From JBBRHH01 sp963788015 (GTDB taxonomy: Bacteria; Planctomycetota; Phycisphaerae; Tepidisphaerales; Tepidisphaeraceae), in the NCBI GenBank assembly GCA_963788015.1, contig CAWBEY010000012.1, forward strand, positions 248,001 through 312,000: a DNA stretch of 64,000 nucleotides. The letters run 5' to 3'. The stretch's first letter is position 1. Every line of letters begins with the position of its first letter. A program made the position numbers and the translations under genes. Of the stretch, positions 30,011-38,346 are shown piece by piece. The notes beneath the pieces were generated by a model. It was not told where the DNA came from. It did no database searches and worked only from the letters and a program-made list of their open reading frames with translations.

Positions 30011-31802
30011 CCGCGTCGCCCCCGATGTCGTAGACCTCGATCGACTTTCCGATCCGCTTTACCAGCGGGTACTGTTTTACCCAACTGTAGTCGGGCGGCA
30101 GTTCGAAATGACCGTCGGGCATCAGCCGAATTCCTTCGAGCCGAAGCTGCACATCCGCACTCAGCGCCACCAGTCCGGCCGGCCGGCGGACCACCATTCG
30201 ATAGTCCAGCCCATAGAGCCGCGTCACCTCATCAAATGTGTGATCGACATACGTCGGCTGAACCCAGGGGCGTCCGGGCCCCATGCCGAGCGTCACCGAG
30301 TAAATCGCCCACGCCCGCGCCGCTGACCTCGATCCAGTACGGCCGGTCTTTCTGCTCTGTGTTCAGATAGCGCCACCAGCGCACGACGTCCTGGCCCCAG
30401 TCCAGGTTGCTGTCGGAAAGATATAGATGTCCCTTTTGGGGCCCGCCCACGAGGCGATTGAAGAACGGAATGTAATCGGGATGCGCTGCGGCCGTCTCCA
30501 CCGCCGCGAGCGCCATCGCGCCATCAACAGCACCACCCGCCTCCCCCGATGCAGGTGAAATGCCGCGAAGAGATACATGAATGGCAACACCGGCAGCACG
30601 TGCCGAATGCCGATCTGCAATTTTCCCGCCGAGCTTACCAGCAGCAGAATCGAAGGCGGCAACAGGATGGCCAGCGATTTCCAGGGATGCCGGTTGCGCG
30701 AAAACGCAAAGACGCCCAGCGCGATCACAAATGCCAGCAACATGCCAATCGGGCTCTTGATCCCGATTGCTTCTATGAAGTAATACCACCCGCCGGAAAT
30801 TCCGACGTGGCCATTGAGATAGCACCGAAAGCCGTGGCGGCTCAGCGTGGCCAGGAACATGTTCCCGAGCACCATGCTTGGCATGGGGATCATGGCATCC
30901 TTGACCGCCAGCGGCACCGCCCGCCAGGCCTGCTCATTTTCGAACAGCGCCTGATCGTTCAGCCGGCCAATGTCGAACAAGTACGTTCCCCATAGGATCA
31001 CGAACGCCACCCCTGCGACAGTCGCTATTTGTCCCACGCTTGGCCAAACCCGCCGAAACGCTCTGACGCTACTGCCGATTTTTGCCGGCCGCCGCTGCAC
31101 TGCCCGCACCGCCCGCGCCGCCAATAGCAGCCCCAGGGCTGGAATGGCGAACACGCAGGTAAACTTGCAAGACAGCCCCAGCCCCAGCGCCACTCCAGCC
31201 ACCAGTGCCCGCTTCCACGTTGGCTTGGCCACAAGCCGCAGGCCGTGATAGGTGACCATCAAGAACCCCGCCGCCGCGGCCACGTCGGTCCCGGCCAGGC
31301 CGCCATGCGCAAGCAGCGTCGGATCGACGCTGAAGAAAACCACCGACAACATCGCCACCAGTGGATTGGCCAGCCACTTTCCCAGGCGATAAAGAAAAAA
31401 CATCGCCAGCGCCGGGAACAGCAGGTTTGCCAGCCGCGCAACCACCAGCACCCGCCAGTACGGCACCGGCCCGTAAAACAAAATCAGTCCGCCCGCGAAG
31501 TTTGACCCGTGGCGCGACTGCACCATCGACTCACCGCGGGCATCCCACAATTCCGCTCCCGCCAGCCTTAAGGCCCCCCCCACCACCAGCCGCTGGAGGG
31601 GAGGATGCTCGATCATGTAAATGGCCTTGTGCGCTTCGTACAGGCTGACGGCGGCCGCGATATGCGCGGGCTCATCGGTGGTGTGATTGAAGGTATGCAC
31701 CGTTGACGCGGCCCGCGCCAGCATCACCACCCCGGCCAGCGCCGCGATCCATGGATATGCCCAGTGTCGGGATGGAAGCTTGAAACAAGTGCGCGGGGTC
31801 AT
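29985..31802 (-). CDS. GT39-like integral membrane glycosyltransferase (two frameshifts)
   Basis: An N-terminal membrane helix is followed by FNHTTDEPAHIAAAVSLYEA and IEHPPLQRLVVGGAL, the acidic-plus-His loop typical of PMT/ArnT-like (GT39/GT83) transferases that use lipid-linked sugars. About ten more hydrophobic segments follow. After a shift near 30540 the sequence continues with PDYIPFFNRLVGGPQKGHLY and SDSNLDWGQDVVRWWRYLN, a conserved periplasmic element of such proteins. After another shift near 30310 it ends as a soluble tail (RRPAGLVALSADVQLRLEG). Joined length is about 600 residues. Substrate unknown; envelope glycan or protein glycosylation is plausible. Confidence 0.75.
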
Positions 31803-31846
31803 CGTGATCCAGGCAAAGAATACATGAAATCTCCTGGGATGTTATC

Positions 31847-31863
31847 GGGCTACCTGCCGCGGA
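31847..31863 (+). repeat. Direct repeat flanking the insertion sequence, left copy
   Basis: GGGCTACCTGCCGCGGA, identical to 33248-33264. The following four bases differ at one position (TGTT versus AGTT). It is longer than a usual target-site duplication, so it may instead be a pre-existing repeat or part of the element. Confidence 0.6.
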
Positions 31864-31870
31864 TGTTGTA

Positions 31871-33239
31871 ACGCAATAGAAATGTCCTCTGCTAACGCAA
31901 TAGAAGTGTCCTCAGGCGGGCTTCGGTTATTCCGGAGAGATGGGAACACTTTTGATGAGTCACAAGGAACGAGACAGGCTGGATGTGATGTCGCGCATTT
32001 CGCGTGGTGAAGTGGAATTGGCGGAGGGGGCGGTGATGCTGAATGTTAGCTACCGCCAGGTCCGGCGTATCCGCAAGTCCTTTCTGGAGCGGTCGGATGC
32101 GGGGCTGGTGCATAAGCTGCGTGGCAGAGCATCGAATCGAAAGACCAAGGTGGCGGTGCGGGAGGCGGTGCTGAAGCTGTACCGGGAGAAGTATGCCGGG
32201 TTTGGTCCGACCCTGGCCTGTGAATATCTGGCCAGGGAGGGGTATGTGCAAAGCCACGACACGCTTTTGCGTTGGTTGCGGGTTGAGAAGCTCTTTGAGA
32301 AGCGTCGCAAGCGTTCCAAGCACCGCAGCCGGCGGGAGCGTCGATTGCGTCAAGGGCAGATGGTTCAAATGGATGGAAGCCGCCACGACTGGTTTGAGGG
32401 TCGTGGGCCCTGGTGCTGCCTGATGGTGATGGTGGATGATGCGACGGGCTGGACGTATGCCCGCTTTTATGAACAGGAGACGACCGAGGGGGTGTTTGAC
32501 ATGCTGGGCCTTTACATTTCCCTCAAAGGCCTGCCACGATCTTTGTACGTGGACCGTCATTCAATTTACCGGGGCGATGAGGGCCAACTGACGCAGGTGG
32601 GGCGGGCATTGGTGGAGTTGGAGGTGGAGTTGATCATGGCGCACTCTCCGCAGGCCAAAGGGAGGGTGGAGCGGAAGAACGGGGTGTTTCAGGATCGGCT
32701 GGTGAAGGAGATGCGGTTGCGGGGGATCTGTACGATCCAGGCCGCCAACGTGCTGCTGGAGGAGAGCTTCCTGGAAGAGCTTAATGAGAAGTTCTGCGTG
32801 AAGGCGGTGGAGCGATGGGATGCACATCGGAAGGTGGCGGGTGGGGTGGATCTGTCAGAGGTGTTATGCGTGTGCGAGGAGCGGAAGGTGGGCCAGGACT
32901 GGTGCGTGCAGTGGCGAGGGCGGGTGTTGCAACTGGACAAGAGCCATGAGCGGCTGGAGCTGGCGGGCAAGCGTGCGAAGGTGAGGCAGAAGCTTGATGG
33001 CACCCTGCAGGTCGTCTGGCAGGAGCAGAAGCTGAAGCACCGCGAGGTGCCGAGGCGGCCGGAAAAAGTTCGGGAAAAGAAGGTGATCGTGAACAACCGG
33101 AAATGGAAGCCGCCGGAGGATCATCCCTGGAAGGGCAAGGGCCCGGCGGCAAGGCCTTCGTCGGCTACGCCGCCTCAGCCCTTGCCGCCGGAGTAGGGGA
33201 CAGTTCTATTGCGTTGAAACAGAGGACATTTCTAATGCG
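31871..33239 (+). mobile_element. ISNCY-type insertion sequence with paired terminal repeats
   Basis: One transposase gene lies between inverted termini. Each end holds two copies of a motif like CGCAATAGAAATGTCCTC: left at about 31870 and 31894; right, inverted, at about 33196-33213 and 33222-33239. A 17-base direct repeat flanks the element. The transposase frame is intact, in contrast to many neighbours. It sits between the GT39-like start and the PEP-CTERM gene without breaking either. Confidence 0.8.
31940..33196 (+). CDS. ISNCY-family transposase
   Basis: A 418-residue DDE transposase. The N-terminal HTH region reads SHKERDRLDVMSRISRGEVE and VMLNVSYRQVRRIRKSFLER with GLVHKLRGRASNRK, which I recognise from ISNCY-type elements. 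The rve-like core follows: first Asp in MVQMDGSRHDWFEGRGP, second Asp in LYVDRHSIYRGD, and Glu in GRVERKNGVFQDRLVKE. The C-terminal 100 residues are basic. The Shine-Dalgarno-like GGAGAG directly abuts the first ATG; a second ATG is at 31955. The gene is full length and looks functional. Confidence 0.85.
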   Translation: MGTLLMSHKERDRLDVMSRISRGEVELAEGAVMLNVSYRQVRRIRKSFLERSDAGLVHKLRGRASNRKTKVAVREAVLKLYREKYAGFGPTLACEYLAREGYVQSHDTLLRWLRVEKLFEKRRKRSKHRSRRERRLRQGQMVQMDGSRHDWFEGRGPWCCLMVMVDDATGWTYARFYEQETTEGVFDMLGLYISLKGLPRSLYVDRHSIYRGDEGQLTQVGRALVELEVELIMAHSPQAKGRVERKNGVFQDRLVKEMRLRGICTIQAANVLLEESFLEELNEKFCVKAVERWDAHRKVAGGVDLSEVLCVCEERKVGQDWCVQWRGRVLQLDKSHERLELAGKRAKVRQKLDGTLQVVWQEQKLKHREVPRRPEKVREKKVIVNNRKWKPPEDHPWKGKGPAARPSSATPPQPLPPE

Positions 33240-33247
33240 ATAGGACA

Positions 33248-33264
33248 GGGCTACCTGCCGCGGA
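33248..33264 (+). repeat. Direct repeat flanking the insertion sequence, right copy
   Basis: Identical to 31847-31863; it directly follows the right inverted terminus. Confidence 0.6.
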
Positions 33265-33437
33265 AGTTAAGTGGGATGCTCAGCCCCACGCTCCTGCGGA
33301 GAACGCTTCCACCGACCGTTCTCTCGGCCTGACTTTCCCGCAAATATTTGTAGGGGTTCTTCTAAACTTCTTGGGTAGGCCGGGACGATGTTTGAGGTGG
33401 AGAGTAGCCCGCCCTGACGAATCTCACTCTCCCCTCC

Positions 33438-33472
33438 ACAGCGGTCCGGGAAGCCCTCCCCCTGACCGCTGT
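33438..33472 (-). terminator. Hairpin downstream of the PEP-CTERM gene
   Basis: ACAGCGGTC and GACCGCTGT form a perfect nine-base stem with a 17-base loop, 15 bases after the minus-strand stop. No T tract follows on the minus strand, so termination strength is uncertain. Confidence 0.4.
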
Positions 33473-33487
33473 ACTTTTGCGCCCCTT

Positions 33488-35064
33488 TCAACCCCGTCGC
33501 GACCGTCGCAGGAGCATCAGTCCGACCATGGGCAGCAGCATCAGCGCGGTGGGTTCGGGCACGGCCGACAACTGCGTCACCAGCACCACATCCTTGAACG
33601 TTGGATCCTCATCGGGTCCACGGCTTGGGTTCGTGATCAGATTGGCTGAGAATGCCAGGTGGTTGTCATCGCTTAACCCATCTTTCAGAACGTCGGCGTC
33701 AAAACCTTTGTTGTTGTCGAGGATCGTGTCGATCCCGCCAATCGTGTTTGTTGCAAAATTCGGGTCGCCGCTTTGAAAGCTGAGGGCATCTCCAAGCGAC
33801 GCCACCAGCTGCACCGTCGGGCTCGCCGCGTTCCAGGCCATGATTGCCAACTGCGAGCCATAGCCGCCGGGATTACCGTCCTTTGTCACCAATCCCTCAA
33901 AGACCACCCACCCATTGTCATTGACCATTGGCGCGAAACTCTCGGCCGAGTTCAGGCTGTCGATCGTAAAGCCGCTGCAGCAGTGCGCGCTGTCGGTCGC
34001 AATCGTCGTCGCCGTGGTTCCGTCAAAATAACCCAGTGCGGGGCCGCTAGCGGTCGGCGTGAGATATGCGGCGCGATTGAGCGCAGTCATCTCGGCCGCT
34101 CCGTTGTTGTCACTTCCCGCCACAGGAGTCCACTGCGCCAGTGCTGTATATCCGCTTCCAGCCCCGTCCTGATGAAACACCAGCGCCGGCCGCCCCCGCT
34201 TAATGACGCCGTGAACAATTCAGTGCTGTCGGTGGCCGCGAATAGCTGTAGCGGCGTGACTTGGCCAAATGTCGTGCTGGCGCCGGCATCAACCCGCGCG
34301 TTTACCGACGCATCATCCACGATCTTGTATCCCGCGCCTGACGTGGCCAGATAGACCGCGTGATTGGTGTCGGTGATCACCTTCTTTGAAAGGGGCGTGT
34401 TGAAGCCGGAGTTCAAGCCTGTCTGCACCAGCGACGATCCCGTTGCGTCGCCGCGAACAATTACATCATCCGTCGTAGTCGCTTGCCGTGTTCCCGCAAA
34501 CAGGGCTGTCCCTGCTCGGTTCACGTGCAGTCCGAGGGCGGGGTCGCTTGTGTCGCCGGGTGCGTTGTACACAAATGTGCCGGTGACTGGCGTCGGATCG
34601 CCGGTGGACAAAGTCCGGCTGCCGGTGTTCGTGTTGATGTTGTACTGATAGACCCCCGCCGATCCGTCGGCCGTGGAAATGCCGGGCCGAGCGACAAACG
34701 TTGCTTGCTCGACACCCGCTGCGCGGCTGAGGGAAAGATTAACGAAGGGATGGGTGTTGCCGAATACGGGCGTGGGGGGCGGTGGCGATGTCACCGGTGC
34801 AAGCCCATAAATTGGATCACCATTTGTTGCGATTAGTTTTAGCGTCCCGCCCGCCCCGGCCTGGTAGGCGATGCTCCTGGATGTCCCGTTATACTCGACG
34901 ATGGCCGCGACATCCCCGCCATCCTGCGCGACAACCTGATCAACCTGATCCAGCTGAAAAGAGCCGACGCCATCAATGGCCGTCTTGAACGAGAAAGGGG
35001 GATTCGCCCGCACCGAACTGGCCGCCAGCGCAACGCCGGCCGCCCATGCCCATTTTGGCCTCAT
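33488..35064 (-). CDS. PEP-CTERM-sorted secreted protein, DUF7453-like (one frameshift)
   Basis: A signal peptide (WAWAAGVALAASSVRA) from the ATG at 35064 is followed by about 470 residues of repeating beta modules. Examples are DGGDVAAIVEYNGTSRSIAY, NRAGTALFAGTRQATTTDDV, TDTNHAVYLATSGAGYKIVD and NDNGWVVFEGLV. These resemble the repeats of PEP-CTERM-associated DUF7453 proteins. It ends with the sorting signal VPEPTALMLLPMVGLMLLRR (PEP motif, membrane helix, Arg cluster), which exosortase systems recognise. The frame slips at a C-rich run, 34193-34197. No exosortase gene lies in this window. Confidence 0.8.
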
Positions 35065-35206
35065 GCCATTCTCCTGTTGCCCGCCGGCCGTATCTGAATT
35101 GTTGCCCGTATTACTCAGTCCGATAATACTCGCGCTCGCCCGCCTTCGCAAGGCGCAGAGCCCAATTCCCCCAGAGCAACAGAGAAAGCATGAATCTGAC
35201 GCTGGT

Positions 35207-35662
35207 TTAAGGCTTTTGCCGCTCCAACGTCAGGACCCCGACCCCATCCCCATCCTTCAACTCCGCTGGTGGCGTCTGGCGCTTCTCGCCGGTGCTATAG
35301 GCCAGCTTCAGCGTGTCCCCATTTAATTCATAAATGGCCACAAATACCTGACCCTGATTCACCTCGCCGGTCCGCGTAAACGTCAGGCGTTTTTGCGTGT
35401 TCGATTCATCCAGCACAAACGTGGCCTCATCTTTTTTTCCGGCGTCGCCGCCTGATTGCGTCACCGTCGTCCCCGCAAACCGCAGCGTCACCGCCTGATC
35501 CTTTACCTCCTGCTCCGGCGTTTTTTCCCCGTTCTTGGACCGCTCCACCACCTTCCAGGTTCCCTGAATCAGATCCTTGTCGGTCTTCTTCTCCTGGGCG
35601 CCGGACAGCAGTGCCGCCATGGTCGCCAGCATTAGTACTGCCAGACAGGTATGCTTGGTCAT
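35207..35662 (-). CDS. TIGR03067-domain secreted protein
   Basis: From the ATG at 35662 there is a signal peptide (CLAVLMLATMAALLSGAQ), then the small beta-barrel domain typical of planctomycetes: IQGTWKVVERSKNGEKTP, RLTFTRTGEVNQGQVFVAIY, and the ending NGDTLKLAYSTGEKRQTPPA. This family is often seen in many copies per planctomycete genome and has no known function. It reads toward the PEP-CTERM gene on the same strand. Confidence 0.8.
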   Translation of the reverse strand: MTKHTCLAVLMLATMAALLSGAQEKKTDKDLIQGTWKVVERSKNGEKTPEQEVKDQAVTLRFAGTTVTQSGGDAGKKDEATFVLDESNTQKRLTFTRTGEVNQGQVFVAIYELNGDTLKLAYSTGEKRQTPPAELKDGDGVGVLTLERQKP

Positions 35663-35708
35663 AGGGCTCCAGAAGAATATTTTATGTCGAGCGGTCACTT
35701 CGCACACT

Positions 35709-36161
35709 TCAAACCGTGTTAAGCCGACGCTTCAGCACCATTGCCACCGCGCCGTATTCATCCCCCTCCAGCGCTTTCAGTTCATGTTCGATGTCCTGCA
35801 ACTGCCCCAGCTTGCTGGTCCAGATCCCAGTCGGCTGCTGCCGGGCGGCGTGAGTCGGTCGGCCGTTCTTGGCAAAGATGGCGACTTTCTCAACTCGGAT
35901 CTCAAGTTCCGCGCTTTGGGTGATTTCGAATCCTACCGCTTGGAACGCTTGTGCAAACGCATCAACCGACTCATCGCGCCGACAATCATTCGGCCAGTAG
36001 TAGCCATATTTTCAATGCGCAGGCCACCATACCATGTCCGTCATTCCGATTGCCCATGCGATGCAGTTATACGCATTGGTCACCGGGCTAGTTATGTCGT
36101 AAACGCTCGCCGCCAACTTCGGAAACAGCTTCTCCAACTGGTATCTTGCACCCCGCGTCAT
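35709..36161 (-). CDS. DUF7689-like protein (one frameshift), coupled to upstream partner
   Basis: Begins MTRGARYQLEKLFPKLA and contains ITSPVTNAYNCIAWAIG, a Cys-centred motif, then WWP. After a shift near 36010-36020 the sequence continues GYYWPNDCRRDESVDAFAQA, EKVAIFAKNGRPTHAARQ, GIWTSKLGQLQDIEHELKAL and EGDEYGAVAMVLKRRL, to a stop at 35709. This pattern (YNCIAWA, THAARQ, TSKLG, DIEH) resembles DUF7689 proteins as I remember them, and the invariant Cys and His recall papain-like folds. The start overlaps the stop of the upstream gene as ATGA. Confidence 0.65.
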
Positions 36162-36510
36162 TGGATGTATCCATGACGCCGTCCCCAGCGTATCCAGTCC
36201 GCGGCCATGAGAGCCATCCTGCCACAACTGGCGGGCCGAATCGGATTCTCTCCAGTGATGGATGCCAGCGCCAGAACCAGTGTTCGGGGTGTCGGGCAAG
36301 TTCGCGAAGGATCAGTGGAATGGCCGGGCTGCCCATTCCGATGATCCGTTGATAAGCCGGGTGCATCGCGATTTCAGATATTGACGAGAGATGTGCGGTA
36401 TGGCGCCGCCATTCGCCCGCCAACTGCCTAAACCGATGTTCCTGGCCCAAATGCGCGGGCTTTTTTGTTAGAGAGGATTTAGCCGGTCTGGATGTGGTTG
36501 GCATGTTCAC
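36158..36510 (-). CDS. Small protein paired with the DUF7689 gene (one frameshift)
   Basis: Contains FRQLAGEWRRHTAHLSSISE, AMHPAYQRIIGMGSPAIPLI and LRELARHPEHWFW, then, after restoring one G near 36265-36275, ALASITGENPIRPASCGRMA and WIRWGRRHGYIQ. The same set (STTEI-like, HPAYQ, IGMG, IPLILREL, HWFWAL, ITG) is familiar from a small family found next to DUF7689 genes in cyanobacteria and planctomycetes. The stop TGA overlaps the ATG of the next gene. The conserved pairing suggests a two-component functional unit; toxin/antitoxin or effector/immunity are possibilities, not evidence. Confidence 0.6.
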
Positions 36511-36599
36511 GCCAGAAGTTCAGCACGAATGTTAACCTTGACTCCAGCAGCGTCAACATTGGCATCTTCGTATTTCGAGCAAGGCACTTGGGGCCAGAG

Positions 36600-36839
36600 T
36601 CAATTGCACCCGCACCCCCCGCCGCCGACGGTTGTGCCGCCGGAGGCGGCTTCTCTTGAGAAATAAATGTGGTCCAACTGGCCTGCGGCGATGGGGTCTC
36701 GGTTGGGCTGCATGATCGGGTCGGCCAGCGTTTCTCGCTGCCAGGGCTTTACCGTCGTGCAACCGCCGGCCAGGAAAAGTGAAAACGCCAGTGCTGCCAT
36801 AACCCATCCACGCGTTTGACCTGCTTGCTTAGCCATCAT
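36600..36839 (-). CDS. DUF4266 lipoprotein with Gly-Cys tail
   Basis: A 79-residue protein. The signal peptide ends in a lipobox (FLAGGC), so the mature N-terminus should be lipidated and membrane-attached. The mature part reads TTVKPWQRETLADPIMQPNR and DHIYFSREAASGGTTVG and ends GGGGCGCN, the hallmark C-terminus of DUF4266. The two Cys in the tail could bind metal, form a disulfide or be modified. It is the last gene of the DUF3570-ApbE-TlpA operon and overlaps TlpA by four bases. Confidence 0.85.
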   Translation of the reverse strand: MMAKQAGQTRGWVMAALAFSLFLAGGCTTVKPWQRETLADPIMQPNRDPIAAGQLDHIYFSREAASGGTTVGGGGCGCN

Positions 36840-37345
36840 GGTTTTGGCTCCTTGAGTAGTTGTTCGATTTCCTTGACGTACTGACGCGTGTTTTCCTCAC
36901 CGTTAAAACCCGTGTGAACGAAGCGAATTTTTCCTGAGCGGTCGACGAGGAAGGAGGTCGGCATCGCCTTTACGTCGGCGGCCGCTACCAGCTTTTGTTG
37001 GGCATCGCGAACGACGGTAAAAGAGATGTTGGCGGCCTTGAGGAATCGCTGCATGTTCTCTTCTTTTTCATCCACGCTGACGGCCAGGATTGTCAGGCCT
37101 TGCTGGGCATATTTTTTCCGCAGCTCCTCCATGGCCGGAAATGAGGCTTTGCACGGGCCGCACCAGGACGCCCAGAAATCGAGCAGGATCACCTGGCCAT
37201 TGAGCTCTTCCGGCAACTTGCCCTCGAGCTTGAAGGTGGCCAGATCAGGGAGGCTGTCGCCCTGCTTTAATTCTGCAGAACAGGTGACGCACAGCACCAT
37301 GGTCAGCAGGGCAGCCGTCATCGCGAGTTTGTTATGCGGGCACAT
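36836..37345 (-). CDS. TlpA-like periplasmic thiol:disulfide oxidoreductase
   Basis: A signal peptide (MTAALLTMVLCVTCSA) is followed by a thioredoxin-like domain with WCGPC at residues 61-65 (LLDFWASWCGPC), the TlpA/ResA insertion (QGLTILAVSVDEKEENMQRF) and the cis-Pro loop MPTSFLVDRSGKI. These proteins keep extracytoplasmic cysteines reduced, for example in cytochrome maturation. Here the only Cys-bearing partner in the operon is the DUF4266 tail, so that is the most economical candidate substrate (inference). It overlaps ApbE by 14 bases. Confidence 0.85.
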   Translation of the reverse strand: MCPHNKLAMTAALLTMVLCVTCSAELKQGDSLPDLATFKLEGKLPEELNGQVILLDFWASWCGPCKASFPAMEELRKKYAQQGLTILAVSVDEKEENMQRFLKAANISFTVVRDAQQKLVAAADVKAMPTSFLVDRSGKIRFVHTGFNGEENTRQYVKEIEQLLKEPKP

Positions 37346-38329
37346 ATGTTGAAAACCTTCGTGTTTGATGTCGGGCGTCTTCGGTGGTGATGCAGCCTTC
37401 CGCGCCGGCCTGCGAGCGAATTAGCTCAAGACCTTCATCAGCGCCGAGGATAAATGCGGCGGTGGAGAGAATACCAGCCAGCACGCAATTGGGCGCGATC
37501 ACGCTCACGGCCTGGCAACCGTGACTAACAGGCATCCCCGTTCGCGGATCAAGGATATGCCCATACCGGTGGCCATCCACCGTGAACGAACGGAAATAAT
37601 CGCCGGAGGTGGCAACGGCGTGATCCGTCAGCCGCAGCGCTGTCCAGCATTCGCCGGGCTTGTCGGGTTCTTCCAGGCCGATGTACCACGCATCTTTTGC
37701 CGGGCGGATGGCCGACGACGCGGATGTCCTGCCCGATGTCGACCATCACATCGGCGATTCCAAACCGGCGCGCCATGTGTGTGACGTGATCGACGGCAAA
37801 TTCTTTTCCGATCCCGCCGAGGTCGATTCCCATCCCGGCGATTGGCAGGCGGATTGCCGCGCGGCCGGCGCTGCACCTTGTCCCAGCCGGAAATTTCGTG
37901 CGCGGCGAGGATGGCCGAATCAGGTGGGATGCGGGGCGGCTGGGCCTTCCAGTCCCAGATTCGCAGCAGCGGCAGCGTCGCCGGATCGAACACGCCGCGC
38001 GTCAGGCAATGCATGTCCGCACAAAGTAACAGCAGCCGATCGGCATCCTCGTCAAGCTCAAACCAGTCGCCTCCACTGGCTGCATTGATCTGGCCGACGA
38101 TGCTCTCAGGGAGAAATCGTGAATAGCGGGCTTCGAAGTGTGCGATCCACTCAATTGCTTCCCGACCAAACTCTTTCGCCACCGCCGGGGATGCGGTGAA
38201 TGCAATATTCACTGGCGTGCTCATGGCACGGCACTTGAGGCGATGAAAATCGCCCCGCGCTTCGACCTGCATCGAATCGCGCACGCGCGCCGACACGAAG
38301 GCAATCAGGCTTGGCGGGGGCTGGACCAT
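37332..38329 (-). CDS. apbE: FAD:protein FMN transferase ApbE (two frameshifts)
   Basis: ApbE transfers FMN from FAD to a Thr or Ser in exported proteins. Recognisable elements are MSTPVNIAFTA, ARYSRFLPESIVGQINAASG, GVFDPATLPLLRIWDW, GIDLGGIGKEFAVDHV, VDIGQDIRVVGHPP, and ATSGDYFRSFTVDGHRYG followed by HILDPRTGMPV. The frame changes near 37840 and 37700-37720, with continuous homology. The start may be 38329 or an internal ATG (MSTPV, about 38224). It follows DUF3570 by 17 bases. The neighbouring DUF3570 protein carries the expected acceptor motif, so substrate and enzyme appear co-encoded. Confidence 0.85.
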
Positions 38330-38346
38330 GCTGAGAAGGTTTTAGA

